DNA of 64,000 nucleotides from Desulfoluna spongiiphila (GCF_900101345.1 NZ_FMUX01000001.1:186001-250000); one strand, 5' to 3'; counted from the stretch's first letter, positions 28,895 to 37,835 are shown. A program made the numbers and translations. The notes: generated by a model from the letters alone, not told the origin.

Positions 28895-29587
28895 TCAATG
28901 TGCGTGTTCCAGAGACCCCTGAAAGTAAATAATGGAGAGAAGGAAGAACACAAAGGCCTGAACAAAGGCAACAAAGATCCCCAGGGCCATGATGGGCAGA
29001 GGAGCAAAGTAGAGGCCGGCCAGCATAAACAGGATCCCCAGGACCAGTTCGTGCCCCATCATGTTGCCGAAAAGACGGAACGAGAGGGAGAGAACCCTTG
29101 CCAGATGACCGATGATCTCAATGGGCATGATCAGGGGAACCATCCACCAGACAGGTCCCATGAAGTGCTTCACGTATTTTATGCCGTGATACTTCACGCC
29201 GATGTAATGAGTGAAACAAAACACCACCAGGGCACAGGCTGCGGTGGTGTTCAAGGTGGCGGTGGGGGGAAAGAATCCCGGCACCAGACCGATCATGTTG
29301 GAGACAAAAATAAAAATGAAAATCGTGGCTGCAAGGGGTGTAAACCACCGCCCCTCCTCACCCACTGTCTCCACGAGAAAATCTTCCAGCCCGCCGATGA
29401 CGATTTCAAAGAAGTTCTGCCCCTTGGTGGGTACCAGAGCGGGCTTGCGGGCTGCAACAAAGCCGAAGCCTGCAAGCAGGATCATCACCAGCCACGTGTA
29501 CATCACATGGGGGTACGTGTGAGCAAAATGATAAAGAGCCCCATTGACATCAAAGAAATCAACCAGGAACAAAAAGGGATGTGCCAT
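28895..29587 (-). CDS. atpB: F0 ATP synthase subunit a
   Basis: A 230-residue integral membrane protein with about six hydrophobic helices. The essential arginine of the ion channel is in SLSFRLFGNMMGHE (about residue 168). It forms the two half-channels next to the c ring. The start has a TAAGGAGG element inside the atpI end, and only two bases separate it from the atpI stop, consistent with coupling. Confidence 0.95.
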   Translation of the reverse strand: MAHPFLFLVDFFDVNGALYHFAHTYPHVMYTWLVMILLAGFGFVAARKPALVPTKGQNFFEIVIGGLEDFLVETVGEEGRWFTPLAATIFIFIFVSNMIGLVPGFFPPTATLNTTAACALVVFCFTHYIGVKYHGIKYVKHFMGPVWWMVPLIMPIEIIGHLARVLSLSFRLFGNMMGHELVLGILFMLAGLYFAPLPIMALGIFVAFVQAFVFFLLSIIYFQGSLEHAH

Positions 29588-29589
29588 CC

Positions 29590-29976
29590 TTACACCGCCT
29601 CCTTAAAGATGAGTTTCATCAATTCGCACACCGTTGCCAGGGTTACACTCACCACGACCACAGAGAGTCCGAGAATGAGCCCCAGCGGGTCCACAAGGTG
29701 CTTTGAAATGAGAAAAAAGATTATAACCGCACTTATCAAAAACCTGACATAGTACTTTGCCAGGATCACATTCCCCGATGCGAGCTGCCTGGGACGAAAC
29801 CCCTTTTCCAGAGTGCGGGAAAGGAGGTGAAAATTGGCTGTCACGATGAGGGCGCCGCAGGTAAGGCCCATGGCCACATCAGCAGGAAAAAAAATGGGTC
29901 CCATCACCGCCGCAAGGGCGAGAAGCACCCAATTGGCCCGTGTAACGAACCCTAAAATTCTCTGCTGCACCCCCAT
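29590..29976 (-). CDS. atpI: ATP synthase subunit I (AtpI-like)
   Basis: A 128-residue membrane protein with four hydrophobic segments (about residues 15-31, 34-52, 73-90 and 95-115). It matches the ATP synthase I-chain family in size, position and the pattern around ANFHLLSRTL. AtpI assists c-ring assembly. It lies between atpZ and atpB, with GGGAG six bases before the ATG. Confidence 0.82.
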   Translation of the reverse strand: MGVQQRILGFVTRANWVLLALAAVMGPIFFPADVAMGLTCGALIVTANFHLLSRTLEKGFRPRQLASGNVILAKYYVRFLISAVIIFFLISKHLVDPLGLILGLSVVVVSVTLATVCELMKLIFKEAV

Positions 29977-29994
29977 GTCAATCTCCCAGTTCGC

Positions 29995-30213
29995 CTACAG
30001 TTTTTTGCTTCTTTTGACCGCCAGAAGAAGATTCCGAAATGCGGCAGCAATACCCAAAACGAGGAAGATAAGCATCAGCACAGGTGTCGTCCCGAAAAAC
30101 CGATCCAGAAAAATACCAAAGCCGACGCCCAGCAGTATCGAGATGGCAACTTGAAGCCCCAGACTGCTGTAATACGACAACTCCTTGAGTATCTGAGCAA
30201 TCTCTTTGTTCAT
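29995..30213 (-). CDS. atpZ: AtpZ-like F0F1 assembly protein
   Basis: A 72-residue protein with two hydrophobic helices separated by a glycine-rich GVGFGIFLDRFFG segment, typical of the small AtpZ/AtpR-type proteins at the head of F0 operons. The start at 30213 follows GGAAGGAA; an upstream in-frame start adds 23 residues with no similarity. It is the first gene of atpZ-atpI-atpB-atpE. In relatives it forms a Mg2+/Ca2+-linked complex with AtpI, which is only family knowledge here. Confidence 0.8.
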   Translation of the reverse strand: MNKEIAQILKELSYYSSLGLQVAISILLGVGFGIFLDRFFGTTPVLMLIFLVLGIAAAFRNLLLAVKRSKKL

Positions 30214-30375
30214 GATGTTCCTTCCTCGAACCCGCAGCACAAGACATAACGGAAGCCAACTCAGCCTTGATTCACCTATCACGCGAATTGCTGAAAGTCA
30301 ATTTTAAAGAGCACTGAACATCATAGTTTTTAAAGACTTATATCACGCAACCCATGAGACATTCAGGTACATCCT

Positions 30376-30423
30376 AAAATCCCCGACTACGGCTGTCCCC
30401 TCTGATCGGGACAGCCCCCGGGG
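30376..30423 (-). terminator. Terminator hairpin after selD
   Basis: GGCTGTCCC pairs with GGGACAGCC, enclosed by CCCCG/CGGGG. On the minus strand the stem is followed by ATTTT. It lies between the selD stop and the atpZ start, so it separates the two minus-strand units. Confidence 0.75.
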
Positions 30424-30474
30424 ATTCCTTCTCTTTTTTTCTCCAGCCCGAAAGCCGTCATGTACCCACCGGGA

Positions 30475-31527
30475 TCAGACGCACTCTACGCTTCCGCAAC
30501 CGGACTCCCCGGCCACCTCCCCCACGATGGAAGCCTCCACGCCCAGATCGGTCATGGCGGCAAGGCAGGGCCCGGCCTCACGGGCCGGCAGGGTGATCAG
30601 GAGCCCTCCTGAAGTCTGGGGATCAAAGAGAAGGTCCGCAAGATTTCGGGGTACCGATGGGAACACCACAACCGAGGCCCCGCAAAAATCGCGGTTTCGA
30701 TACGCTCCGGCCGGGAGCAGCCCCATCTCCGCATAGCCCAGGGCTCCTTCCATCACCGGAAGGGAGGAGGCGGACACAACAAATCGTTTTTTCGCGCCCC
30801 GCGCCATCTCCAGGGCATGCCCGGCAAAGCCGAACCCCGTCACATCGGTGCAGGCCGTGGGATGAAAGGCCTCAAGGGCTTCGGCGGCCCCCTTGTTCAA
30901 GGTGGCGCACACCTGAACCAGGCGACGGGAGGCCTCGGCCCCGGCCACCTGTCCTTTGATGGCCGTGGACAACAGGCCGCTTCCCAGGGGCTTGGTCAGG
31001 ATCAGGGCATCGCCGGTACGTGACCCGCCGTTTGTAAGCAGGCGATCCGGGTGCACGACGCCGGTCACAGAAAGACCGTACTTGAACTCGTTGTCGTCCA
31101 CACTGTGCCCCCCCACAAGGCAGGCACCGGACTCATGGATGGTCTCCAGGCCACCGGCAAGGGTCTCGGCCAGTACGGCCTCGGGCAGGCTGTCCGTGGG
31201 AAAACAGACAATGTTCATGGCCGTCAGCGGGCGCCCGCCCATGGCGTAGACATCGCTCAGGGAATTGGCCGCGGCGATGCGACCGAAATCATACGGGTCG
31301 TCGGTAACCGGCGTCAGAAAATCGAGGGTCTGGATCAGTGCCGTCTCCTCATTAAGCTGGTACACCCCGGCGTCATCGGCCCCTTCCACCCCCACGAGAA
31401 GCTCGGGAGGACTGATAACCTTCAACCCCTTTACCACGCGATCCAGGACCCCTGGATCCACTTTGGCCGCTCAACCGGCCGCCTTCACCTTCTCGGTGAG
31501 GCGTATCTCCTTCAATTTGTCCGTCAC
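30475..31527 (-). CDS. selD: Selenide, water dikinase, selenocysteine-containing
   Basis: SelD makes selenophosphate from selenide and ATP for selenocysteine and selenouridine synthesis. The conventional open frame starts at VDPGVLDRVV, but the homologous N-terminus continues upstream through an in-frame TGA at 31471-31473: V T D K L K E I R L T E K V K A A G, then UGA, then A A K V. The UGA sits exactly where other SelD proteins have catalytic Cys or Sec, giving Sec19 in a 350-residue protein. A perfect hairpin follows the UGA at bSECIS distance. The GTG start at 31527 follows AAGGAGG. Downstream motifs include DDAGVY, NSLSDVYAMGG and DPQTSGGLL. It is 15 bases after pyrK. Confidence 0.93.
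31440..31473 (-). promoter_or_regulatory. UGA selenocysteine codon and bacterial SECIS hairpin in selD
   Basis: On the minus strand the TGA is followed after 12 bases by GATCCAGG, a GGT loop and CCTGGATC, a perfect 8-bp stem. The loop starts 20 bases after the UGA and with G, as expected for a SelB-recognised bSECIS. Confidence 0.85.
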
Positions 31528-31542
31528 AGCCCCTCCTTGCCC

Positions 31543-32334
31543 CTATACCTTGATGGTTCGGGCGTCAAACACCGGACCGTCGATGCAGACATGTCGATAC
31601 GGCGCGTCGTCGCCGCTGGCCTCCACCACACAACCCATGCATGCCCCCATGCCGCAGGCCATGATGATCTCAAGGGAGAGCTCGCACAGCGCAGAGTGCC
31701 CTTCCATCAGGTCGGCAACCCCCACCAGCATGGGGTGTGGGCCGCAGGCATACACCTTGGCCGGCCCCTTCTCGCCCAGAAGGCGGGCCATGGGCTCTGT
31801 GATACGTCCTTTCTCTCCTGCGGACCCGTCGTCTGTAGTCACCACAACGGGAAAGCCGAGCTCACGGAACGCCTCTTCAGCCAACACATCGCCTCTGGTA
31901 CGCCCGCCGATAAAGACCGTGTGGTCTGAAGGCGATGCTCCTGCCGCCAGAATGCGCCTGGCCAGAAGCAGCATGGGGGCAATGCCGATGCCGCCCCCTG
32001 CAAGGAAGGTGGCCTCTCCGGCCTCAGGCTCGGTAAAGCTGTTGCCCAAAGGCCCGAGCATGCTGAGCACCTCGCCCTCCTTCATGGCGCCATACACCCG
32101 GGTGTTGGGGCCCACCACCTTATAAAGAAGGGTCACAACGGTCTTGCCGTCACGGGTTGTCACATCGTGGATGGAGAAGGGGCGCCGCAGGAGGGTCCCG
32201 CCTTTTTCCGCCTTGAGCATGACAAACTGTCCCGGTTGGGCCTCTGTGTAACGCGCCGGGGCCTCAAGGCCCATGTGGTAATATCCGGGGCTCACTTCCC
32301 GGTTCCATAGCAGGGTGCAATCGCTAAGTTTCAT
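31543..32334 (-). CDS. pyrK: Dihydroorotate dehydrogenase electron-transfer subunit
   Basis: A 263-residue flavin/2Fe-2S protein that links PyrD(B) to NAD in pyrimidine synthesis. It has the FAD-binding RRPFSIHD near residue 50, the NAD-binding GGGIGIAPM near residue 113 and the C-terminal cluster ligands CGMGACMGC and a fourth Cys in HVCIDGP. pyrD is not adjacent in the window, which is unusual since pyrK and pyrD are commonly paired. It lies between pgeF and selD, with 26 and 15 base gaps. Confidence 0.9.
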   Translation of the reverse strand: MKLSDCTLLWNREVSPGYYHMGLEAPARYTEAQPGQFVMLKAEKGGTLLRRPFSIHDVTTRDGKTVVTLLYKVVGPNTRVYGAMKEGEVLSMLGPLGNSFTEPEAGEATFLAGGGIGIAPMLLLARRILAAGASPSDHTVFIGGRTRGDVLAEEAFRELGFPVVVTTDDGSAGEKGRITEPMARLLGEKGPAKVYACGPHPMLVGVADLMEGHSALCELSLEIIMACGMGACMGCVVEASGDDAPYRHVCIDGPVFDARTIKV

Positions 32335-32360
32335 CGTGATTCCATTGGTTGTCGATAGAA

Positions 32361-33122
32361 TTAAGCAGCTGTCGGCTTGATGCCGATAACCGTTGCCATC
32401 CGGCCGGTTGTGTGACTCCGCCGGTATGAATAGTAGTGTTCTTCGTCACATCGGGTGCAGAGCTGGGCTGCTGCAATGTTTGAGGCTGCAAGGCCGGCAT
32501 CGCACAGCTGATCCCGACTGATGGCCCAAAAATCAAAATGGTTGAACCCCACCCGATGGGTGCAAAACACCCTCGGGAGTTCTTTTTTGTAATGCACGAA
32601 TTCAGCGCAGCAGGGCCCCAGGGAAGGGCCGATACCGGCCAGCAGGTCTTCCGGGCGGCAATCAAAGCGGTCTTTCATTACAGAAACGGTGGCAGAGAGT
32701 ACCCCCGCCACGCTGCCGCGCCACCCGGCATGGGCATTGGCCACCACCTTCCTCACGGGGTCCACGAGAACCACGGCCTGGCAGTCGGCGGTGAGGATGG
32801 TCAACATGGCTCCGGGTCGGTCCGTCACCACGGCGTCTGCTTCCACCGGCCCAAGCTCGGGTCCGGCATGGACATGCACGGCGTTGCCGTGGACCTGGGA
32901 CAGAACCACAAGGTCACTGCCACCGCTCTCCCGGAGGATCGCCTCCCGGTTGGCCGCCACCGACTCGCCGTCATCGCCGGAGGAGACCCCGGCATTGAGA
33001 CCCTGAAACGGGCCGGTACTCACGCCGCCCTTGCGTGTAAAACATCCGTGAAAAAGCCAGGACACACTGGAAAGAGCGGGAAAACAATCGTAAACCAGTT
33101 CGCCTGAACACCTTCGCTCCAT
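32361..33122 (-). CDS. pgeF: Laccase-domain purine nucleoside phosphorylase (YfiH/PgeF family)
   Basis: A 253-residue protein of the multi-copper polyphenol oxidase-like (DUF152) family. Zinc-binding residues are visible in SQVHGN (about residue 76), TADCQAV (about 116) and HAGWRG (about 134). Characterised members act as zinc-dependent adenosine deaminase/purine phosphorylases or, in E. coli, as a peptidoglycan-editing amidase. Which applies here cannot be decided. GGGGAGG lies just before the ATG. It heads a probable pgeF-pyrK-selD unit. Confidence 0.88.
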   Translation of the reverse strand: MERRCSGELVYDCFPALSSVSWLFHGCFTRKGGVSTGPFQGLNAGVSSGDDGESVAANREAILRESGGSDLVVLSQVHGNAVHVHAGPELGPVEADAVVTDRPGAMLTILTADCQAVVLVDPVRKVVANAHAGWRGSVAGVLSATVSVMKDRFDCRPEDLLAGIGPSLGPCCAEFVHYKKELPRVFCTHRVGFNHFDFWAISRDQLCDAGLAASNIAAAQLCTRCDEEHYYSYRRSHTTGRMATVIGIKPTAA

Positions 33123-33205
33123 GGAGACCTCCCCTGTATCAACGTGGGTTCGTCACATGCCGGTGTGCGGAGACCCCGTCGAGAAAACCCATGACACCGC
33201 ACACA

Positions 33206-34012
33206 TCATGCTCTTTCTGTCAATCGCCTGCTGTAACACATGGGGCGCCGTTCTTCAAGACAAGGAACGTGCTCCCGGGCCGTGGTCATGCTCTTTGACT
33301 CCATGACGCCCACCACCTCGCCGTCGGCACTCCCCCCATGGGCCAGCTCATCCCCCAAAGGCGACACAACCTGGGAGGCGCCCTTGTAAATCAGGTTGCC
33401 GGACCGGCCCACCCGGTTGGCCCCCACCACAAAACACTGGTTTTCCATGGCCCGGGCCTTAAGCAGGGTCTCCCAGTGAAAAAGGCGCGCCGCCGGCCAC
33501 TGGGCCGGAACCACAAGAATCTCTGCCCCCTCCAGGACCAGCCCCCGGGCCAGCTCCGGAAACCGCAGATCGTAACAGATCATGAGCCCCAGCCGCCCGA
33601 TGGAGGTGTCGACCACCACCGTTTCACTGCCCGCGGCAAAGTGATGGTCCTCCCCCGTGGGAGAAAAAAGATGGAGCTTTCGGTACGCACCCTTTACCTC
33701 ACCGTCCCGGTCAACCACATACAGGGTGTTCACCACCCCTGCGTCCACCTCTTCGGGAAGGGAGCCTGCCACCACCATCTTCTCCCTAGCGGCAAAGGCC
33801 TGGAGACGGGCCAGAATCTCCGGGGTCTCCCGGGCCATGGCGCCAAGGTTTTTGGTATCAAACCCGCAGCTCCACATCTCCGGAAGCACCGCCAGGTGGC
33901 ACCCTGCCTCGGCAAGCTTCATCAGCCCATGAAAGGCCCGCGTGAGGTTGGCTTCAAGTCCTCCCTCCACCACATCATACTGAACAACGCCGACCACAAC
34001 CGCTGGATTCAT
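33206..34012 (-). CDS. Nitrilase-superfamily carbon-nitrogen hydrolase
   Basis: A 268-residue amidase with the Glu-Lys-Cys triad: E in LPEMW (about residue 44), K in YRKLHLF (about 113) and C in CYDLRFPE (about 146). The KLHLFSPTGE segment and the AQWPAARLFHW stretch resemble omega-amidase (Nit2) and YafV-type enzymes, which deaminate alpha-ketoglutaramate or 2-oxosuccinamate. Substrate is inferred only. GAGGAG precedes the ATG. It lies 17 bases after comF, so the two are probably co-transcribed. Confidence 0.85.
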   Translation of the reverse strand: MNPAVVVGVVQYDVVEGGLEANLTRAFHGLMKLAEAGCHLAVLPEMWSCGFDTKNLGAMARETPEILARLQAFAAREKMVVAGSLPEEVDAGVVNTLYVVDRDGEVKGAYRKLHLFSPTGEDHHFAAGSETVVVDTSIGRLGLMICYDLRFPELARGLVLEGAEILVVPAQWPAARLFHWETLLKARAMENQCFVVGANRVGRSGNLIYKGASQVVSPLGDELAHGGSADGEVVGVMESKSMTTAREHVPCLEERRPMCYSRRLTERA

Positions 34013-34029
34013 CTCAACCGCTCCTCACA

Positions 34030-34851
34030 TTAGTGTGTCATATCCCGCCTGGCAAAAACCAGGGCTGAGACCTCGGTGGCCCCGTGCCTCTTTAACAGGG
34101 CTGCACAGGCAGCCAGGGTGGAACCGGTGGTATAAACATCGTCCACCAGAAGTACCTTCAACCCCTCAACCATCCGCCCGGGAGCCAGCTCAAAGGCCCC
34201 CTTTACATTGGTCAGGCGCGCCCTTCGGGAGAGCCCGGCCTGGGGGGTGGTGGGCCGCCTGCGACGCAGCAGGCGATGACACACCCGAAGACCCGCCTCT
34301 TTTTCAAAGGCGGCCAGAAGCACAGACGCCTGGTTAAACCCCCGGGCCTTAAGCCGTTTCCCATGCAGGGGCACCGGAACCACAAGATCAATATCCCACC
34401 TTTTCGCCTCCCCGTCCAGATGCGCACGGAGGGCCCGGGCAAAAAGAAGGCGCCCCATGGGGGGCGCCAGAGCTCTCTTGTTTTTGTACTTTAACGCCCG
34501 CACGGCCATGGCGGGTCCGCCGTCGTGAAGATACAGGGCCGTCATGCGAAGAAGCGGTCGGTCCGGGTCCATACAGGGCCCGCACAAAGGAGGATCGAAG
34601 ACCACCCCTGAAAGGGGCTGCCCGCAGGCCGTGCACCGCTGCCCAGAAGGCTCCTGCACCCCCGCACGGCAGGTCGCGCACATCACGTGACACAATTCCC
34701 CGTGAAACATGGAGGCCAAATCCCCACTGTGGAGACTCGACGAACCGCCCACCCGCTCCCAGGGAAGCAGCACCCCGCACACCCGGCACCGGGGAGGATA
34801 CACCAGGCGCCTCACCATGAGCGCCAAAGCCGAAAGCCACCGCCACCGCAT
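34030..34851 (-). CDS. ComF-family phosphoribosyltransferase-like protein
   Basis: A 273-residue protein with an N-terminal zinc-ribbon set (CRVCG, CATC, CTACG and CGPC between residues 22 and 93) and a C-terminal PRTase domain carrying VLLVDDVYTTGSTL (about residue 232), the PRPP-binding loop. ComF is needed for DNA uptake in naturally competent bacteria, and family members exist widely without competence. A long insert between the first CxxC pairs makes it slightly larger than usual. The ATG has only a weak G-rich upstream site. Confidence 0.85.
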   Translation of the reverse strand: MRWRWLSALALMVRRLVYPPRCRVCGVLLPWERVGGSSSLHSGDLASMFHGELCHVMCATCRAGVQEPSGQRCTACGQPLSGVVFDPPLCGPCMDPDRPLLRMTALYLHDGGPAMAVRALKYKNKRALAPPMGRLLFARALRAHLDGEAKRWDIDLVVPVPLHGKRLKARGFNQASVLLAAFEKEAGLRVCHRLLRRRRPTTPQAGLSRRARLTNVKGAFELAPGRMVEGLKVLLVDDVYTTGSTLAACAALLKRHGATEVSALVFARRDMTH

Positions 34852-34889
34852 CCAGCCCCCTTTTCCTGGTCAACATGAGGAAAAAACAT

Positions 34890-35060
34890 GCCTCCGGCGG
34901 CGAGGTGTGCCACCTCGAAAGCAGGTTGCAAATGCGCTTTTCCCCTCGTTCCTCGGGAAAAATCACATTCGCCTTGAATTTAGATTGCCTTGAATCTGTT
35001 TTTTCAAAGCTGTTTGTTAAACTTTTTAAAGCCTTAGCCTCCGACAGGGCCGCCGGAGGC
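34890..35060. repeat. Dispersed GCCTCCGGCGGC repeat, full copy
   Basis: A 171-base copy with both terminal inverted repeats. It carries the AGGTGTGCCACCT hairpin, the TCCCCTCGTTCCTCGGGA hairpin and the GTTTGTTAAACTTTTTAAA segment before the end. The right end reads GACAGGGCCGCCGGAGGC. It lies between comF and rlmB, both on the minus strand. Confidence 0.9.
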
Positions 35061-35081
35061 ATTTTTACATGACTTGGCCGC

Positions 35082-35864
35082 TCATTTTTCTGAGCCGCCT
35101 CTCTGGCGCACCACCTCATACATCACAAGGGAGGCCGCCACCGAGGCGTTAAGGGAGTCCACCGCGCCTTTCAGGGGAATGGAGACGATAAAATCGCACC
35201 CCTTTTTGACGAGGGGACGCAGCCCCTTGCCTTCGCTCCCCACCACGATGCCCACAGGGCCCGTAAAATCGCCCCCGAAAAGAGAGCTGTCCCCATCGGC
35301 GTCAAGGCCCGCAAACCAGAGCCCTTTTTCTTTGAGCTCCTCCATGGCCTTGGCCAGGTTAGTGACTACGGCCACGGGCATATGCTCCAGGGCCCCGGCC
35401 GACGCCTTGGACACAAGGGAGGTGAGCTGGGCCGACCGATCCTTGGGCACCACCACCCCGTGGGCACCGGCACAATGGGCCGTGCGCACGATAGCCCCCA
35501 GGTTCCGGGGGTCCTCAATGCTGTCCAGAAGCACAAGAAAGGGCTCTTCCCCTTTTTTTTCCGCCACCTGAATCAAATCTTCCGGTGCGATGCCGGGCAA
35601 GGCGCCGGCGTCAAGGGCTGCCCCCTGATGATGACCGGTGCCGCAAAGCCCTTCAAGGGCCTCTGCGTCCACCCGCTTGACCGGCACACCTTTGGACTGG
35701 GCAAGGGACTCCAGTTCATCCACCCGCCGGTCCCGACGGCCCGAGGCAAGGATCAACTGGCGAATCTGTCGCCTGCCCGCCTTCAAGGCCTCCATGACGG
35801 GGTTGATGCCATACAGCAGATCCGCTGAAGGCTTCGGCCTTTTCCCCTGTTTTTGCTGTCTCAT
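35082..35864 (-). CDS. rlmB: 23S rRNA (guanosine-2'-O)-methyltransferase RlmB
   Basis: A 260-residue SPOUT (TrmH-like) methyltransferase expected to methylate G2251 of 23S rRNA. It has the N-terminal substrate-binding domain (YGINPVMEALKAGRR) and the knot motifs LLDSIEDPRNLGAIVRTA, GIVVGSEGKGLRPLV and IPLKGAVDSLNASVAA. The start codon overlaps the gmk stop by one base (TGATG), so the two are translationally coupled. Other TrmH-type tRNA methyltransferases are possible, but the N-terminal domain favours RlmB. Confidence 0.92.
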   Translation of the reverse strand: MRQQKQGKRPKPSADLLYGINPVMEALKAGRRQIRQLILASGRRDRRVDELESLAQSKGVPVKRVDAEALEGLCGTGHHQGAALDAGALPGIAPEDLIQVAEKKGEEPFLVLLDSIEDPRNLGAIVRTAHCAGAHGVVVPKDRSAQLTSLVSKASAGALEHMPVAVVTNLAKAMEELKEKGLWFAGLDADGDSSLFGGDFTGPVGIVVGSEGKGLRPLVKKGCDFIVSIPLKGAVDSLNASVAASLVMYEVVRQRGGSEK

Positions 35865-36439
35865 CAGGCATTCACCCCTTCACGGCATCCCTTGACCACA
35901 GCCACAAAGGCGGCCACGGCCTCTGCCAGGTCATCGTTGACGATCACATGGCGGTAAAAATCACGCTGATCCATCTCACCCACGGCATTTGCCATGCGTT
36001 TTTCGATGGTCTCAGGGGAGTCGGTCCCACGTTTTTCAAGGCGCGCCCGAAGTTCGTCGACAGACGGGGGCATGATAAAGATGGTCACGCACTCAGGGAG
36101 TGCTTCACACATCTGACGGGCACCCTGCACGTCGATATCCAGAAGCACATCGATCCCTTGCGCCACGGTCGCCTCCAGGGTCTCCAGAGAGGTCCCGTAA
36201 TAGTTGCCGTGCACCTCGGCCCACTCGGCCATGAGACCTTTGGCGATGCGCTCCTGAAAGGCCTCGCGGGTAACGAAGTGATAGTCTCTTCCATCCTCTT
36301 CCCCCCCCCGGGGAGCCCGGGTGGTGTGGGAGATGGAGTAAGTGATGTCGGGACAGACCGTGAGGAGTTCCTGACACAAAGTGGACTTTCCGGCACCCGA
36401 CGGCGCCGATACGATATAGATATTGCCTCGTCGTTTCAA
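35864..36439 (-). CDS. gmk: Guanylate kinase
   Basis: A 191-residue enzyme converting GMP to GDP with ATP. The P-loop is SAPSGAGKST (about residue 11), followed by the GMP-binding SHTTRAPRGGEEDGRDYHFV and the LDIDVQGARQ motif. It follows remA by 18 bases, continuing the conserved yicC-remA-gmk order. Confidence 0.96.
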   Translation of the reverse strand: MKRRGNIYIVSAPSGAGKSTLCQELLTVCPDITYSISHTTRAPRGGEEDGRDYHFVTREAFQERIAKGLMAEWAEVHGNYYGTSLETLEATVAQGIDVLLDIDVQGARQMCEALPECVTIFIMPPSVDELRARLEKRGTDSPETIEKRMANAVGEMDQRDFYRHVIVNDDLAEAVAAFVAVVKGCREGVNA

Positions 36440-36457
36440 AATCTCTCCTGAGACGGC

Positions 36458-36733
36458 CTACTCGGCCTTCTCCTCTTTCCCACCGTCCCTGAGCTGGGCG
36501 TAGCGCTGGGAGATGGTTTCCGCCTGGATGGCCGAAAGGATCACATGGTTGCTGTCCATCACGATGATGGAACGGGTCCGCCTGCCGTGGGTGGCGTCCA
36601 CCAGCCGCTTGTCATCCTTGGCGTCGTCCTTCAACCGCTTCATGGGTGCCGAGTTGGGAGAGACAATGGCAATGACACGCTCCGCCACCACGCTGCTCCC
36701 AAAACCGATATTCAATAACGCCTGTTGTTCCAT
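36458..36733 (-). CDS. remA: RemA/DUF370-family DNA-binding regulator
   Basis: A 91-residue protein with the DUF370 core [23 protein letters not shown] and [26 protein letters not shown]. In Bacillus RemA is a doughnut-shaped DNA-binding activator of matrix genes; the role in Desulfobacterota is not known to me. The order yicC-remA-gmk is widely conserved. GGAA seven bases before the ATG at 36733 supports this start over one two codons upstream. A repeat copy separates it from yicC. Confidence 0.85.
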   Translation of the reverse strand: MEQQALLNIGFGSSVVAERVIAIVSPNSAPMKRLKDDAKDDKRLVDATHGRRTRSIIVMDSNHVILSAIQAETISQRYAQLRDGGKEEKAE

Positions 36734-36769
36734 AATCATTTCCAAAGGATAAAGTGCATGAAAAAGACA

Positions 36770-36931
36770 GCCTCCGGCGGCCAGGGGATGATCCCCTGGA
36801 CCCCAGGTTGCGAATGCTCTCCCCCCCTCGTTTCTCGGGGAGAAAGCATTCGCGAAGATTTTCATAAAATCACTTTAAAGCTGTTTATCAAACTTTTCAA
36901 AAGTTTGGTCCCCGGCAGGGCGGCCGAAGGC
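36770..36931. repeat. Dispersed GCCTCCGGCGGC repeat, variant full copy inside yicC-remA-gmk
   Basis: A 162-base copy with ends GCCTCCGGCGGC and an imperfect GGCGGCCGAAGGC. Its left module differs from most copies: CCAGGGGATGATCCCCTGG replaces the AGGTGTGCCACCT hairpin. The fragment at 1342-1393 shares this variant. It lies between yicC and remA, both on the minus strand. Confidence 0.85.
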
Positions 36932-36945
36932 TTTTTTTTATGATC

Positions 36946-37827
36946 CTACTCGATATTCTGAACCTGCTCGCGCATCTTTTCGAGTTCGGATTTCACCGAG
37001 ACAATGGTGTGGGCAATATCGGCCTTGCCGATTTTGGAGCCCATGGTGTTGAACTCCCGGTTGAACTCCTGAAGAAGAAAGTTCAGCTTTCTGCCCGCCT
37101 CCGCGTCCCCTGCCATGATGGCGCGGAACTGAACGATGTGGCTCCGGGCCCGGGTGATCTCCTCGGAGATATCGCTTCGATCTGCCAGAAGGGCCGCTTC
37201 CTGGGCGATACGGGCCTCGTCCACCTCCACGGCTCCGCCGCAGAGGGTGGCGATGCGATCCATGAGGCGATCCCGGTAGATGGCCGGAAGGGCACCGGCC
37301 CCTTCCTCGATGGCATCAAGGGAGCTCTCTACGATGGCCAGGCGCTCATTCAGGTCATCGGCGAGGAACCCGCCCTCTTTGGCCCGCATGGCGTCCAGCC
37401 CCTCAAGGGCTTCCGTCAGGCACCCCTCCACCACCTGCCAGTGGTGATCGAAATCCGTCTCGATCTCTTTGGGAACCACCAGGCCGTTGATGTGCAGAAG
37501 CTGATCCAGGGTGACGGCTGCCTCGATTCCCGCGGCCTCGGCCGCTTCCTTCAAGGCCACGCCATAGGCACGGGCCTTGGCCGTATCCGCCTCATAGGCG
37601 ATGGCATCATCGGCTTCGTTGCGGATCACCACACGGGTTTCCACCCGGCCGCGCTCAAGGCGAGAGGCGATCACGCCGCGCACCTTCTCTTCAAACCGGC
37701 TGTAACCGTGGGGAACTTTGATGTGGGTATCCAAAAAGCGGCTGTTGTAACTGCGAAGTTCCACTTCGGCCGTAACGCTGCCGTCCATTTTCTCCGCCCG
37801 CGCATAGGCGGTCATGCTTTTAACCAT
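36946..37827 (-). CDS. yicC: YicC/YloC-family endoribonuclease
   Basis: A 293-residue protein that starts with the family-typical MVKSMTAYARAE and contains NSRFLDTHIKVPHGYSRFE and the C-terminal FLLQEFNREFNTMGSKI. YicC family members are endoribonucleases; YicC affects sRNA turnover in E. coli. An ATG four codons upstream is too close to its AAGGA, so the ATG at 37827 is preferred. The upstream alternative ATG overlaps the DUF4416 stop. Confidence 0.9.
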   Translation of the reverse strand: MVKSMTAYARAEKMDGSVTAEVELRSYNSRFLDTHIKVPHGYSRFEEKVRGVIASRLERGRVETRVVIRNEADDAIAYEADTAKARAYGVALKEAAEAAGIEAAVTLDQLLHINGLVVPKEIETDFDHHWQVVEGCLTEALEGLDAMRAKEGGFLADDLNERLAIVESSLDAIEEGAGALPAIYRDRLMDRIATLCGGAVEVDEARIAQEAALLADRSDISEEITRARSHIVQFRAIMAGDAEAGRKLNFLLQEFNREFNTMGSKIGKADIAHTIVSVKSELEKMREQVQNIE

Positions 37828-37835
37828 GGGGGTAT

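Noticed and set aside
34388..35119. Long minus-strand open frame overlapping comF and reaching into a repeat copy
   Set aside because: It is in a different frame from comF, its first part is repeat sequence, and it has no recognisable motif. comF explains the region.
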